Shown piece by piece: positions 1-4,815 of a DNA stretch of 5,359 nucleotides. The notes beneath the pieces were generated by a model. That model searched no databases and was not told where the DNA came from. It was given only the letters and a program-made list of their open reading frames with translations. Position 1 is the first letter of the stretch. Each line of letters opens with the position of its first letter. Origin of the DNA: Clostridia bacterium (GTDB lineage Bacteria; Bacillota; Clostridia; Oscillospirales; Acutalibacteraceae); NCBI GenBank assembly GCA_024689165.1, contig JAILDS010000011.1, positions 1 through 5,359 on the forward strand, read 5' to 3'. The position numbers were made by a program, and so were the translations under genes.

Positions 1-207
1 CCCGCGGTATGCATCGCCGGCGTATCGGCCCTTGATGAGGATGGGATCCGGCGCATCGGACTGCGAAAGCTCTATACCCTCGCGTCGGAGGCTCCGGATC
101 CCGGATATTCGATGTCTCACGCCGAAGAGCTCACCGAGCTCCTCGCCGCCAGAGCCGTGGAGGAGTTCCTGTCGGACAGGGAAGTGGAAGGGGAAGGGGA
201 AGCTTAA
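1..207 (+). CDS. C-terminal fragment, probable glycerate kinase (partial)
   Basis: The frame is open from the first base to TAA at 205-207, giving the last 68 residues of a protein that starts outside the window. The fragment begins PAVCIAGVSA, then a short loop, then GIRRIGLRKLYTLASEA, and ends in a helix (HAEELTELLAARAVEEFL) before an acidic Glu/Gly tail. This order matches the C-terminus of the GlxK/GarK-type glycerate kinase family: a buried beta strand of the PVIxIAG type, a Gly-Ile segment leading to a strand of the LYTL/VFSI type, and a last amphipathic helix. Family members phosphorylate D-glycerate with ATP in the cytoplasm. The assignment rests on this short pattern alone, because the substrate and nucleotide sites lie upstream. 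The stop overlaps that of the convergent downstream gene, and no terminator hairpin is visible after it. Another Rossmann-like kinase cannot be excluded. Confidence 0.55.
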   Translation, partial: PAVCIAGVSALDEDGIRRIGLRKLYTLASEAPDPGYSMSHAEELTELLAARAVEEFLSDREVEGEGEA

Positions 208-2390
208 TGCCTTCCGCCTCCTCCGAAGCCGCCTCCGCCAAATCCGCCTCCTCCGAAACCGCCCCCGCCGAAGCCGCCGCTCACCGCGGAGCCGTTCTGG
301 ACCGTCACGGAGGACTGGGTCCAGCTCGCGGCCTCGGAGCCGCCGGCGGTCAGCCTGTACGAGCTGCCCTGTTCTATTTTGTCGGAGCAGATCCAGCAGT
401 TAGAGTACTTTGAAGGAAGGGTGAAACTCAATACCTCGTCGCTGCCGGACATGAGTTTGTACTCGCCGGCGGCGAATGTTTTTCCGTTCATCGTGACGGT
501 GCATACCGAAGATCCTGACGGCAGCTCGCAGATCCCGCCGAAGGCAACGATCGTTCCGCCCGTGACGGTGATCCTGCCGTCGCAGTCGACCGAGCCCGAC
601 ATTCCGCCCTGTGAGCTCCCGCCCTTTACGAGCGTGAATCCGCCGGTGACCGTGATGCTGCCGTTGGAATCGAGTCCGTCGGTGTCGCCGCTGCGCGTGG
701 TGACCTCGAGATATCCTCCGTTCACCGAGATGAGAGGCGAGGACTTCCCGGCTGTGGCGTTGACGCCGTCGTCGTTCGCGTTTACGATCACCGAACCGCC
801 GTTTACCGTGACGAGGTTGCCCTCGAGCCCTTCGTAGGACTGCAGGACATTCACCGTCCCGCCGTCGATCTTCAGCTCGCCGTCGGCGTGTATGCCGTCG
901 TCGCCGGTGGTAAGCGTCAGCGTTCCGCCCGATACCGTCACGTTTCCTGTCGGCGTCGCGCCGTTCTCAAGGGGGACGTCGCTGTTTGCGTGCACGGCGT
1001 CGTCGGTCGATGATACGAGCAGGCTTCCGCCGCTGATCGCGACTTCGTTGTCGGCCTTGACGCCCTTGCACGAGTACTGCTCGCCGGAGCCCGAACCGGA
1101 CGTCATGCTGACCCAGTCGCCGCTGATTATACCCGACGCCACCGAGCTTATGAGGTAGGCGTTTTTTGTTTCGTTTATGCTCCCGCCGCGTGTCACGGAT
1201 TCGGGATCGGCAGTCCCGGGCTCGCCTGTCAGGCGGTAGAAGGCAACGTTCGCGTAGCCTGAGGGGGCTTTCAGCTTCATTCCGTAATAGCGCGTCCGCC
1301 CGGACGAGACCATGCAGTCGTAGGCTGCCTTCGCCCAGACGCCGCCGTTCGGGTCGTCGTTGTAGTAATACGCCGCGTAGGTGAATCTGTCAGAGTAATA
1401 CGACGTCGGAACGATGATATAGAAGTCGGTCCCCGACGAAGCGGCGATCTCGCCGCTGTACTTCGAGTAGCTGCCCGTGAGTACCGACACCGCCGCCGTG
1501 CCGCCGATCTCGACGTTATAGGCGGCGTCGATGCCGTCGCAGGCCGCGTATATGTTGACGTTTCCGCCGGTGATCGCGACGGTCCCGCGCTGGTTGCCCT
1601 TCGACGAGATGTCGCTGTCCTCGGTCTGTATGCCGTCGCCGCCGGTGGATATGATTATCAGCTCTCCCGACCCGATCTCAACCGAATCCTTGCCCTTGAG
1701 GGCGTTGTTCCTTGCCGTGACCTTGAGCGTCATGTTTTTGACCGAGAGGTCTTTTTTGCTGTGTATCCCGTTGTTGTACGTCCCGGTGACCGAGAGCGAG
1801 CCGTTGCCCGACAGCTTGAGGTCGCACACCGAATAGAGGGCCCCCGCGGGTTCGTCGCCGGAACTCTCCTCCGTCCTTGCGGGACGGCTGTCGCTGATCT
1901 CGTTGTAGGTGCCCTCGAGCGCCTTTATCTTTGCCTCCCCGCAACTGAGGAAGGCGATTGGAGCGCCGTCGGAGCAGGATATACTGCAGCCGCCGAGATC
2001 CAGCTCGACCTCGTCGTCCTCGCCCGCATTTACCTCGACGCGGCCGCTGAGGCTCCCGGTCAGGGTATATTTGCCGGCGGCCGTGACGGTCACGACGCTA
2101 CCCGATACCGAATAACCGCCGCTGCCTTTTTCCTGTACGATCTTGAAATCCGACGTGATCTCGACTCTGTTGTCTTCGGCGTCGGCGGCCTTTGTCATTT
2201 CCGACGGATCGACGGCAGTCCCGGGAACGGTACCCGGAACGGATACCGCACCGCTTCCGGTGTCCGCCGTGCCTTTCTTTCCGACGATCCCGCAGGAGCA
2301 GAACAGAAGAGCCGCCGCGATGAACAGCGCCGCCGCGGCGGGATACCTGCCGCCCCTTTTCTTTCTGTTATCTTTTTTTCCGAAAATCAT
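204..2390 (-). CDS. Cthe_2159-type carbohydrate-binding beta-helix lipoprotein
   Basis: This encodes 728 residues, full length in the window. Residues 1-33 look like a lipoprotein signal: a very basic start (KKDNRKKRGGR), a hydrophobic core, and FCSC ending at Cys33, a loose lipobox. A Gly/Ser/Thr/Pro linker runs to about residue 70. Residues about 72-310 contain strand-turn repeats typical of the Cthe_2159 (DUF4353) domain, such as AGKYTLTGSLSG, NNGIHSKKDLSVKN and GGDGIQTEDS. Residues about 311-430 are a Tyr-rich insert, and beta-helix repeats resume at about 440-620 (GDDGIHADGELKIDGG, NDDGVNAT). A small beta domain follows, then an FGGGG-repeat tail. The founding Clostridium thermocellum protein binds acidic polysaccharide such as polygalacturonate, with calcium. 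Cell-surface glycan binding is therefore likely, but the ligand here is unknown. No catalytic motif was seen. The ATG at 2390 is the first start, preceded by a rather distant GAAAGG. Family is fairly sure; function is inferred. Confidence 0.85.
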   Translation of the reverse strand: MIFGKKDNRKKRGGRYPAAAALFIAAALLFCSCGIVGKKGTADTGSGAVSVPGTVPGTAVDPSEMTKAADAEDNRVEITSDFKIVQEKGSGGYSVSGSVVTVTAAGKYTLTGSLSGRVEVNAGEDDEVELDLGGCSISCSDGAPIAFLSCGEAKIKALEGTYNEISDSRPARTEESSGDEPAGALYSVCDLKLSGNGSLSVTGTYNNGIHSKKDLSVKNMTLKVTARNNALKGKDSVEIGSGELIIISTGGDGIQTEDSDISSKGNQRGTVAITGGNVNIYAACDGIDAAYNVEIGGTAAVSVLTGSYSKYSGEIAASSGTDFYIIVPTSYYSDRFTYAAYYYNDDPNGGVWAKAAYDCMVSSGRTRYYGMKLKAPSGYANVAFYRLTGEPGTADPESVTRGGSINETKNAYLISSVASGIISGDWVSMTSGSGSGEQYSCKGVKADNEVAISGGSLLVSSTDDAVHANSDVPLENGATPTGNVTVSGGTLTLTTGDDGIHADGELKIDGGTVNVLQSYEGLEGNLVTVNGGSVIVNANDDGVNATAGKSSPLISVNGGYLEVTTRSGDTDGLDSNGSITVTGGFTLVKGGSSQGGMSGSVDCDGRITVTGGTIVAFGGICELPSGSSVCTVTMNGKTFAAGEYKLMSGSDEVLSFTLPSKYSNCWICSDKIEQGSSYRLTAGGSEAASWTQSSVTVQNGSAVSGGFGGGGFGGGGFGGGGFGGGGRH
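213..278 (-). repeat. Tandem 15-base repeats encoding the Phe-Gly4 tail
   Basis: Within the lipoprotein gene, the last codons before the final Arg-His spell GG followed by four FGGGG units (residues 705-726). At DNA level this is a degenerate 15-base tandem array with one TTC/TTT codon per unit at 225, 240, 255 and 270. Such arrays can gain or lose units by replication slippage without breaking the frame. The tail is probably disordered and may act as a flexible or sticky end; this role is inference. Confidence 0.8.
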
Positions 2391-2416
2391 GTCTTTCTAC
2401 CGTACCTTTCCGCATC

Positions 2417-2438
2417 CCGGAGCGTTTTTCCGCTCCGG
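2417..2438 (-). promoter_or_regulatory. 5'-end mRNA hairpin of the lipoprotein gene
   Basis: A perfect inverted repeat: CCGGAGCG, a 6-base spacer, then CGCTCCGG. On the minus strand it lies between the predicted -10 box and the ATG. Transcription should begin at about 2439, so the hairpin would form the very 5' end of the transcript. The purine-rich GGAAAGG that may bind the ribosome lies just after it and stays unpaired. A 5' stem of this kind usually protects mRNA from decay; it could instead be an operator at the start point. It is not a terminator, as no T-run follows on either strand in the right place. Confidence 0.55.
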
Positions 2439-2445
2439 TGCCAAT

Positions 2446-2451
2446 ATTATA
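2446..2451 (-). promoter_or_regulatory. -10 promoter element of the lipoprotein gene
   Basis: The minus strand reads TATAAT here, a perfect sigma-A -10 box, 55 bases upstream of the ATG at 2390. No good TTGACA lies 16-18 bases upstream: at 17 bases the hexamer is ATGTTT in an AT-rich stretch. There is no TG extension. The promoter is therefore plausible but may be weak or need an activator. Confidence 0.5.
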
Positions 2452-2657
2452 CCCCGGAAAGCTTAAAGAAACATTTAAAAGAGCGGCTGAAGGCCGGTTT
2501 TCATAAGGACGATAACAGAACCAGCCGATTTGGAGGAAAAGACAAAAACCGAACCACCCATAAGATAACCGCGGGAAAGTCAGGTTATCATCAGGATGAT
2601 CATAGAACAAGGGAAAGTCCGGACAAGACTGAAATCAGAATAAATTACAGAAAATGG
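2452..2657. other. Gene-free region between divergent promoters, with short repeats
   Basis: No credible ORF was found here. The region separates the minus-strand lipoprotein promoter from the plus-strand micro-gene promoter. It contains a perfect 7-base dyad GATAACC-N12-GGTTATC (2564-2589), an overlapping ATCATC-AG-GATGAT dyad (2587-2600), and a direct repeat GGGAAAGTC at 2573-2581 and 2611-2619. These could be binding sites for a regulator of either divergent promoter, but nothing identifies the regulator. A weak stem (CGGC/GCCG) near 2485 next to A and T runs is too short to call as a terminator. Confidence 0.4.
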
Positions 2658-2686
2658 TTGACATCTCCTAAAATATTTGATATAAT
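2658..2686 (+). promoter_or_regulatory. Perfect consensus sigma-A promoter
   Basis: TTGACA at 2658-2663 and TATAAT at 2681-2686 are separated by exactly 17 bases, an ideal housekeeping promoter. The start point is expected near 2693. An imperfect dyad lies over it: TTGGATA, TTAAG, TATTCCAA (2691-2710, one bulged T), which could be an operator or a 5' stem-loop. The transcript would first meet the ribosome binding site and 35-codon ORF at 2740. Confidence 0.85.
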
Positions 2687-2723
2687 AGCATTGGATATTA
2701 AGTATTCCAACAAAAAAGGGAAA

Positions 2724-2730
2724 AGGAGGC
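2724..2730 (+). promoter_or_regulatory. Strong ribosome binding site of the micro-ORF
   Basis: AGGAGG lies in a purine-rich run about 10 bases before the ATG at 2740. It is close to the ideal anti-16S match and among the strongest in the window. It is the main reason to think the tiny ORF is translated. Confidence 0.7.
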
Positions 2731-2739
2731 CCCCAAGCG

Positions 2740-2847
2740 ATGAAAAAGCCGGGACAGATCTATAATACCGGTTTTGCGCATATCATGAACGGGAACTCCT
2801 TCCCCTGCGGGAGGTATTATCTCATCTTCATTTCACAGTGCGCATGA
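2740..2847 (+). CDS. 35-residue small protein or leader peptide
   Basis: ATG at 2740 to TGA at 2845-2847 encodes 35 residues. It starts MKKPGQIYNTG, passes FAHIMNGNS, and ends in a hydrophobic aromatic segment (RYYLIFIS) then QCA. There are two cysteines (residues 23 and 34), one in PCG. I do not recognise the sequence. Support for expression comes from its setting: a perfect promoter 50-80 bases upstream, a near-ideal AGGAGG, and a terminator-like hairpin whose left arm contains the stop codon. It is too short for a signal peptide plus a mature protein; the C-terminal segment is too short for a full membrane helix. It may be a stand-alone micro-protein, a secreted or modified peptide precursor, or a leader peptide controlling readthrough into the exported-protein gene at 2951. 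Amino acid content does not point to a classical attenuation signal. It could also be a chance ORF inside a small RNA. Confidence 0.5.
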   Translation: MKKPGQIYNTGFAHIMNGNSFPCGRYYLIFISQCA

Positions 2848-2885
2848 CCGGAGTTGCAGACGATACGGTCGTGCGCATTTGTTTT
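2837..2885 (+). terminator. Rho-independent terminator overlapping the micro-ORF stop
   Basis: The left arm is 2837-2850 and the right arm 2866-2879, around a 15-base loop. The core pairs TGCGCATGACCG with CGGTCGTGCGCA with a single U-G wobble, and the stem extends by a G-U and an A-U pair. A T-rich tract (TTTGTTTT) follows. The ORF's TGA at 2845-2847 lies in the left arm, so a ribosome finishing the ORF would sit on the stem and could favour readthrough. The gene at 2951 begins 65 bases beyond, so this may be an attenuator rather than a simple end. The loop is long for a strong terminator. Confidence 0.6.
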
Positions 2886-2950
2886 AACAAGGCAATTAGC
2901 CCCATAACAATAATGAAATGCAGAATAATGCGTTTAGGGAGATTGATTCC

Positions 2951-3754
2951 ATGAAAAAAACGATAGGCGTTATAATGCTAATTATGATTATAAATTGCTT
3001 TGTCATTTTTGGCAGCGCCGGTGAAAGCGTGGAAAATGAATTGCTTGCTGTATTAAATGATTTAGGCACGAAAAGGAAATCTTTGGTTGAGGCAGATTAT
3101 CCGGAAGGCATATTTGATGATTATTATACTTATGAAATGCGAATAGAGTCACCGCCTATTCTCGCTGAAGAGACCCGCGACGGAAAGATCTACGCACGTA
3201 GGGTGAACCCGGAAAGACTTATGTCATTTTTTAACGAGGTCTTCATAGAAGAAATCTCAGCAAGATTACTTCCATCTCCTGATGTTCCAATGTCCAGATG
3301 CGCAGTTTTCAAGTATAATGGCAGTTTTTACCAAATGGGAGGTTTTGTGGGACTTCTACAAGAGATATACATCGGTCCGGACCTTGAAAACTGCATTTCT
3401 TTTACATACGGATCAAACACAACCATACCGTATGACGAATTGACAGTCGACGGGGACAAAGCGATCATGAAACTCACTCTTTGGGAACCGAACATAACTG
3501 GTGGAAAAGATTTGTTAGGCCATTATGACGTAACCTTCCTTAAAACAGGTGAAGGATGGAAAGTCTCCGGAGGTTCCTTTCCTCGGTTATTTGGGTTTAT
3601 TAATGGCAGTACACCAGTGAACCCTTCAACAGGAGACCGTACACCGTCATTATTACGCTATTTATCCGCTATGTGTCTCGCATCTTTCGTTTGCGCCGCA
3701 GTCAGTTTTTGGATAGCTGTCAATCGAAGAAAAAAGGGACGTTTGAATCCTTAA
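2951..3754 (+). CDS. Exported surface protein with NPSTGD-type C-terminal anchor
   Basis: This encodes 267 residues of unrecognised function. The ATG at 2951 is preferred over an upstream in-frame ATG (2918): AGGGAGA sits 9 bases before it and the protein then starts with a clean signal peptide, MKK plus a hydrophobic stretch ending FGSAG near residue 23. The exported part (about 24-220) is a mixed alpha/beta domain with motifs such as FYQMGGFVGLL and HYDVTFLKTGEGWKVSGGSF. The latter resembles the final strands of small secreted Firmicutes domains, but I cannot name the family. The end reads NPSTGD (224-229), a hydrophobic span (about 234-257), then NRRKKGR. That order matches a sortase sorting signal with a variant LPXTG motif; a plain C-terminal membrane anchor is the alternative. 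The gene is visibly more AT-rich than its neighbours, hinting at transfer or relaxed selection. It may be read from the 2658 promoter through the hairpin at 2837-2885; no good promoter of its own was found. Confidence 0.8.
   Translation: MKKTIGVIMLIMIINCFVIFGSAGESVENELLAVLNDLGTKRKSLVEADYPEGIFDDYYTYEMRIESPPILAEETRDGKIYARRVNPERLMSFFNEVFIEEISARLLPSPDVPMSRCAVFKYNGSFYQMGGFVGLLQEIYIGPDLENCISFTYGSNTTIPYDELTVDGDKAIMKLTLWEPNITGGKDLLGHYDVTFLKTGEGWKVSGGSFPRLFGFINGSTPVNPSTGDRTPSLLRYLSAMCLASFVCAAVSFWIAVNRRKKGRLNP
3620..3637 (+). other. Codons for NPSTGD sorting-like motif
   Basis: These codons read Asn-Pro-Ser-Thr-Gly-Asp, followed by a hydrophobic helix and the basic tail RRKKGR. LPXTG is the classical sortase A motif; many Clostridia use variants such as (N/S/P)PXTG. 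Cleavage would be between Thr and Gly. Which sortase acts, if any, cannot be seen here. Confidence 0.55.
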
Positions 3755-3966
3755 AACCACCCCTGGGTCATGGGTTCGCATACCTCACCTCAGCAGATCG
3801 ACATCTGATTAAGGTTCATCGGAAACAGCTTCTCCGCAGATCAGTCCGATGCAGTCGCAGGCAAAGAGAGCGTCAGTGGAGAAAACCAAGTAAAAAACGG
3901 AAAGGACGGGCATTTTGACTGTCCGTCCTCTCCGTGGGCATTGTTAAACTAAAACATCCTTATGAG
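3755..3966. other. Gene-free structured stretch, possible repeat element or degraded gene
   Basis: No ORF here has both a start and a ribosome binding site. Yet several frames stay open for a long way: one plus frame from 3809 to TAA at 3950-3952 without a start codon, another ending at 3918, and a 34-codon minus-strand ORF (3809-3913). Long openness in several frames, ending in a strong hairpin, suits a dispersed intergenic element, a small RNA, or the remnant of a gene tail. GGGTTCGCATACC near 3772 recalls a tRNA T-arm, but the arms do not pair. I cannot decide among these from one copy. Confidence 0.35.
3892..3935 (-). terminator. Long hairpin, terminator-like on the minus strand
   Basis: Left arm 3897-3912 and right arm 3920-3935 pair over 16 positions around a 7-base loop, with one A-C mismatch and one G-U wobble. 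A run of six A's at 3892-3897 precedes it on the plus strand, so on the minus strand the stem is followed by TTTTTT, as in a Rho-independent terminator. No minus-strand gene is visible just upstream of it (3936-4070). It may therefore serve an unseen antisense or small RNA, or simply be part of a repeat element. On the plus strand no T-run follows. Confidence 0.45.
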
Positions 3967-3989
3967 AACCGCCCTTCGGGGCGGTTTTT
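3967..3989 (+). terminator. Rho-independent terminator with TTCG tetraloop
   Basis: AACCGCCC, loop TTCG, GGGCGGTT, then TTT: a perfect 8-bp GC-rich stem with a very stable tetraloop and a T-run. It would end plus-strand transcripts from the exported-protein gene, whose stop is 210 bases upstream, and insulate the following promoter at 4013. Confidence 0.88.
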
Positions 3990-4012
3990 CGTAAAAAAGC
4001 GGATCGGGGGTA

Positions 4013-4041
4013 TTGACATCCCGAGGAAAAGGGTGTATAAT
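4013..4041 (+). promoter_or_regulatory. Perfect consensus promoter of the lexA-like operon
   Basis: TTGACA at 4013-4018 and TATAAT at 4036-4041 are spaced by 17 bases. Transcription should start near 4048, at the edge of the inverted repeat at 4049-4073. So strong a promoter with a dyad on its start point suits an SOS promoter held off by a repressor. It probably serves both the repressor and polymerase genes. Confidence 0.88.
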
Positions 4042-4048
4042 ATACCCG

Positions 4049-4073
4049 TAAACCGAATGCATTGTTCGGTTTA
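4049..4073. promoter_or_regulatory. Inverted repeat at the start point, candidate LexA-type operator
   Basis: TAAACCGAA, seven bases (TGCATTG), TTCGGTTTA: a perfect 9-bp-arm dyad at the predicted transcription start. The Gram-positive LexA box is GAAC-N4-GTTC. Here the right half keeps GTTC, the left reads GAAT, and the spacing is five, so the box is related but not standard. A winged-helix repressor made by the next gene is the obvious candidate to bind it. As RNA it could also form a 5' stem. Confidence 0.6.
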
Positions 4074-4077
4074 GAAA

Positions 4078-4093
4078 CCGATCCTGTGATCGG
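4078..4093. promoter_or_regulatory. Second small dyad in the lexA-like leader
   Basis: CCGATC-CTGT-GATCGG is a perfect 6-bp-arm palindrome lying between the main dyad and the start codon at 4110. AAACCGA occurs in both elements (4050-4056 and 4076-4082), so it could be an additional weak operator half. It may otherwise be a small leader hairpin close to the ribosome binding region. Confidence 0.35.
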
Positions 4094-4109
4094 GCGTGGG
4101 ACGGTGCGC

Positions 4110-4724
4110 ATGAGATACAAGAGCAGCGAAAAAATGAAAGAGATAGTCAGGGCCATAGAGGACCTGCGGCTGCGGGCGGACCGCGAACCGACCGTCGCGC
4201 AGATAGCGGCGGAGGTCGGCCTGGCCCCGAGCAGCGTCCATGCCTACCTTCACGAGATGGAGGAGAAGGGCATCGTATCCTACCGCGGGAGGCGGCCGGA
4301 GACCGGGCGGACGCGCCTGTTCGACGGCGAAACGTCGGTCGCGGCCGTCGTCGGCTCGGTGAAATGCGGCGATCCGGAGCTCGAGGAGGCCGAGGTGCTC
4401 GGGTACGTCAGGCTGCCGCAGTCGATCTTCGGAAAGAAAAACTTCTATATACTTCACGCCAGAGGCGACTCGATGGAGGATGCCGGCATAAACGACGGCG
4501 ACGTGATAGTTGTCGAGAACACGCCCGAGGCGGGCCGCGGGGACATCGTGGTGGCCATGACGGGCGACGGCGAGAACACGCTCAAGCGCTTCGAGGGGCT
4601 CGACGCGAAGTCCGGCCGGGCGGTGCTGAGATTCGAGAACGAGGCCGTCTATCCGGGCAAAACGATAGAAGTCGACCGGCTGATGATACAGGGAGTGTGC
4701 AGGTTCGTCATCAAGGCGGTCTGA
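4110..4724 (+). CDS. lexA: LexA-like SOS repressor, S24 peptidase family
   Basis: This encodes 204 residues, a usual LexA length. Residues about 27-60 form a winged-helix DNA-binding domain (PTVAQIAAEVGLAPSSVHAYL, then EEKGIVSY). The S24 autoprotease domain follows: VVGSVKCGDPE carries the cleavage site, Cys86-Gly87 where most LexA proteins have Ala-Gly; Ser121 in GDSM is the nucleophile; Lys159 in TLKRF is the general base. Family members repress DNA-damage genes until RecA filaments provoke self-cleavage. The C-G bond is also used by UmuD. The start at 4110 (ATG) is chosen by alignment to LexA; the ribosome site is weak (GTGGGACGG). A GTG at 4104 would add two residues, and a TTG at 4062 lies inside the dyad and is unlikely. 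The Y-family polymerase gene follows 91 bases on, so the two are probably one operon. It could be a paralogue dedicated to this operon rather than the genome's main LexA. Confidence 0.85.
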   Translation: MRYKSSEKMKEIVRAIEDLRLRADREPTVAQIAAEVGLAPSSVHAYLHEMEEKGIVSYRGRRPETGRTRLFDGETSVAAVVGSVKCGDPELEEAEVLGYVRLPQSIFGKKNFYILHARGDSMEDAGINDGDVIVVENTPEAGRGDIVVAMTGDGENTLKRFEGLDAKSGRAVLRFENEAVYPGKTIEVDRLMIQGVCRFVIKAV

Positions 4725-4815
4725 GCGCGGCTTCCGGACCACGGAGCCCGCACGTCCGGCCCGGTGCAGGGGCGGGGCGGAACGATCTTATCCCGTATGA
4801 AGGGAGGCGGAGAAG
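4725..4815. other. Short GC-rich spacer between repressor and polymerase genes
   Basis: The spacer contains CCGGAC (4734-4739) and GTCCGG (4754-4759), a 6-bp dyad with a 14-base loop and no T-run, so it is not a clear terminator. No promoter was found, which supports cotranscription. AGGGAGG at 4801-4807 is the ribosome binding site for the next gene. Confidence 0.45.
4801..4807 (+). promoter_or_regulatory. Ribosome binding site fixing the TTG start of the polymerase
   Basis: AGGGAGG lies 8 bases before TTG at 4816. The in-frame TGA at 4798-4800 excludes any earlier start, and an ATG at 4820 is out of frame, ending at 4843. This makes the TTG start nearly certain. Confidence 0.8.

Noticed and set aside
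1761..2765. Long plus-strand ORF running through the lipoprotein gene start and the promoter region
   Set aside because: Its first part is the antisense shadow of the lipoprotein, and its tail is a low-complexity Lys/Arg/Thr translation of AT-rich intergenic DNA, with no domain.
2918..2950. Upstream ATG for the exported protein, adding 11 residues
   Set aside because: It has no ribosome site and would put charged residues before the signal peptide; ATG at 2951 has AGGGAGA at good spacing.
3765..3800. GGGTTCGCATACC, similar to a tRNA T-arm
   Set aside because: The T-stem arms do not pair, and no acceptor, D or anticodon arm fits around it.
3809..3913. 34-codon ORF on the minus strand starting at the hairpin loop
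   Set aside because: Its start codon is in the hairpin at 3897-3935, which would terminate transcription before the ORF is read. No promoter precedes it.
4062..4109. TTG start for the LexA-like protein, 16 residues longer
   Set aside because: It lies within the operator-like dyad, about 14 bases from the predicted transcription start, with no ribosome site; the extension has no LexA likeness.
4071..4742. Long minus-strand ORF opposite the LexA-like gene
   Set aside because: It is a shadow of a GC-rich gene: low-complexity Arg/His/Pro-rich protein with no domain, while the plus frame has clear catalytic motifs.
4734..4759. CCGGAC/GTCCGG dyad as a terminator after the repressor gene
   Set aside because: The stem is only 6 bp with a 14-base loop and no T-run follows, so readthrough to the polymerase is expected.
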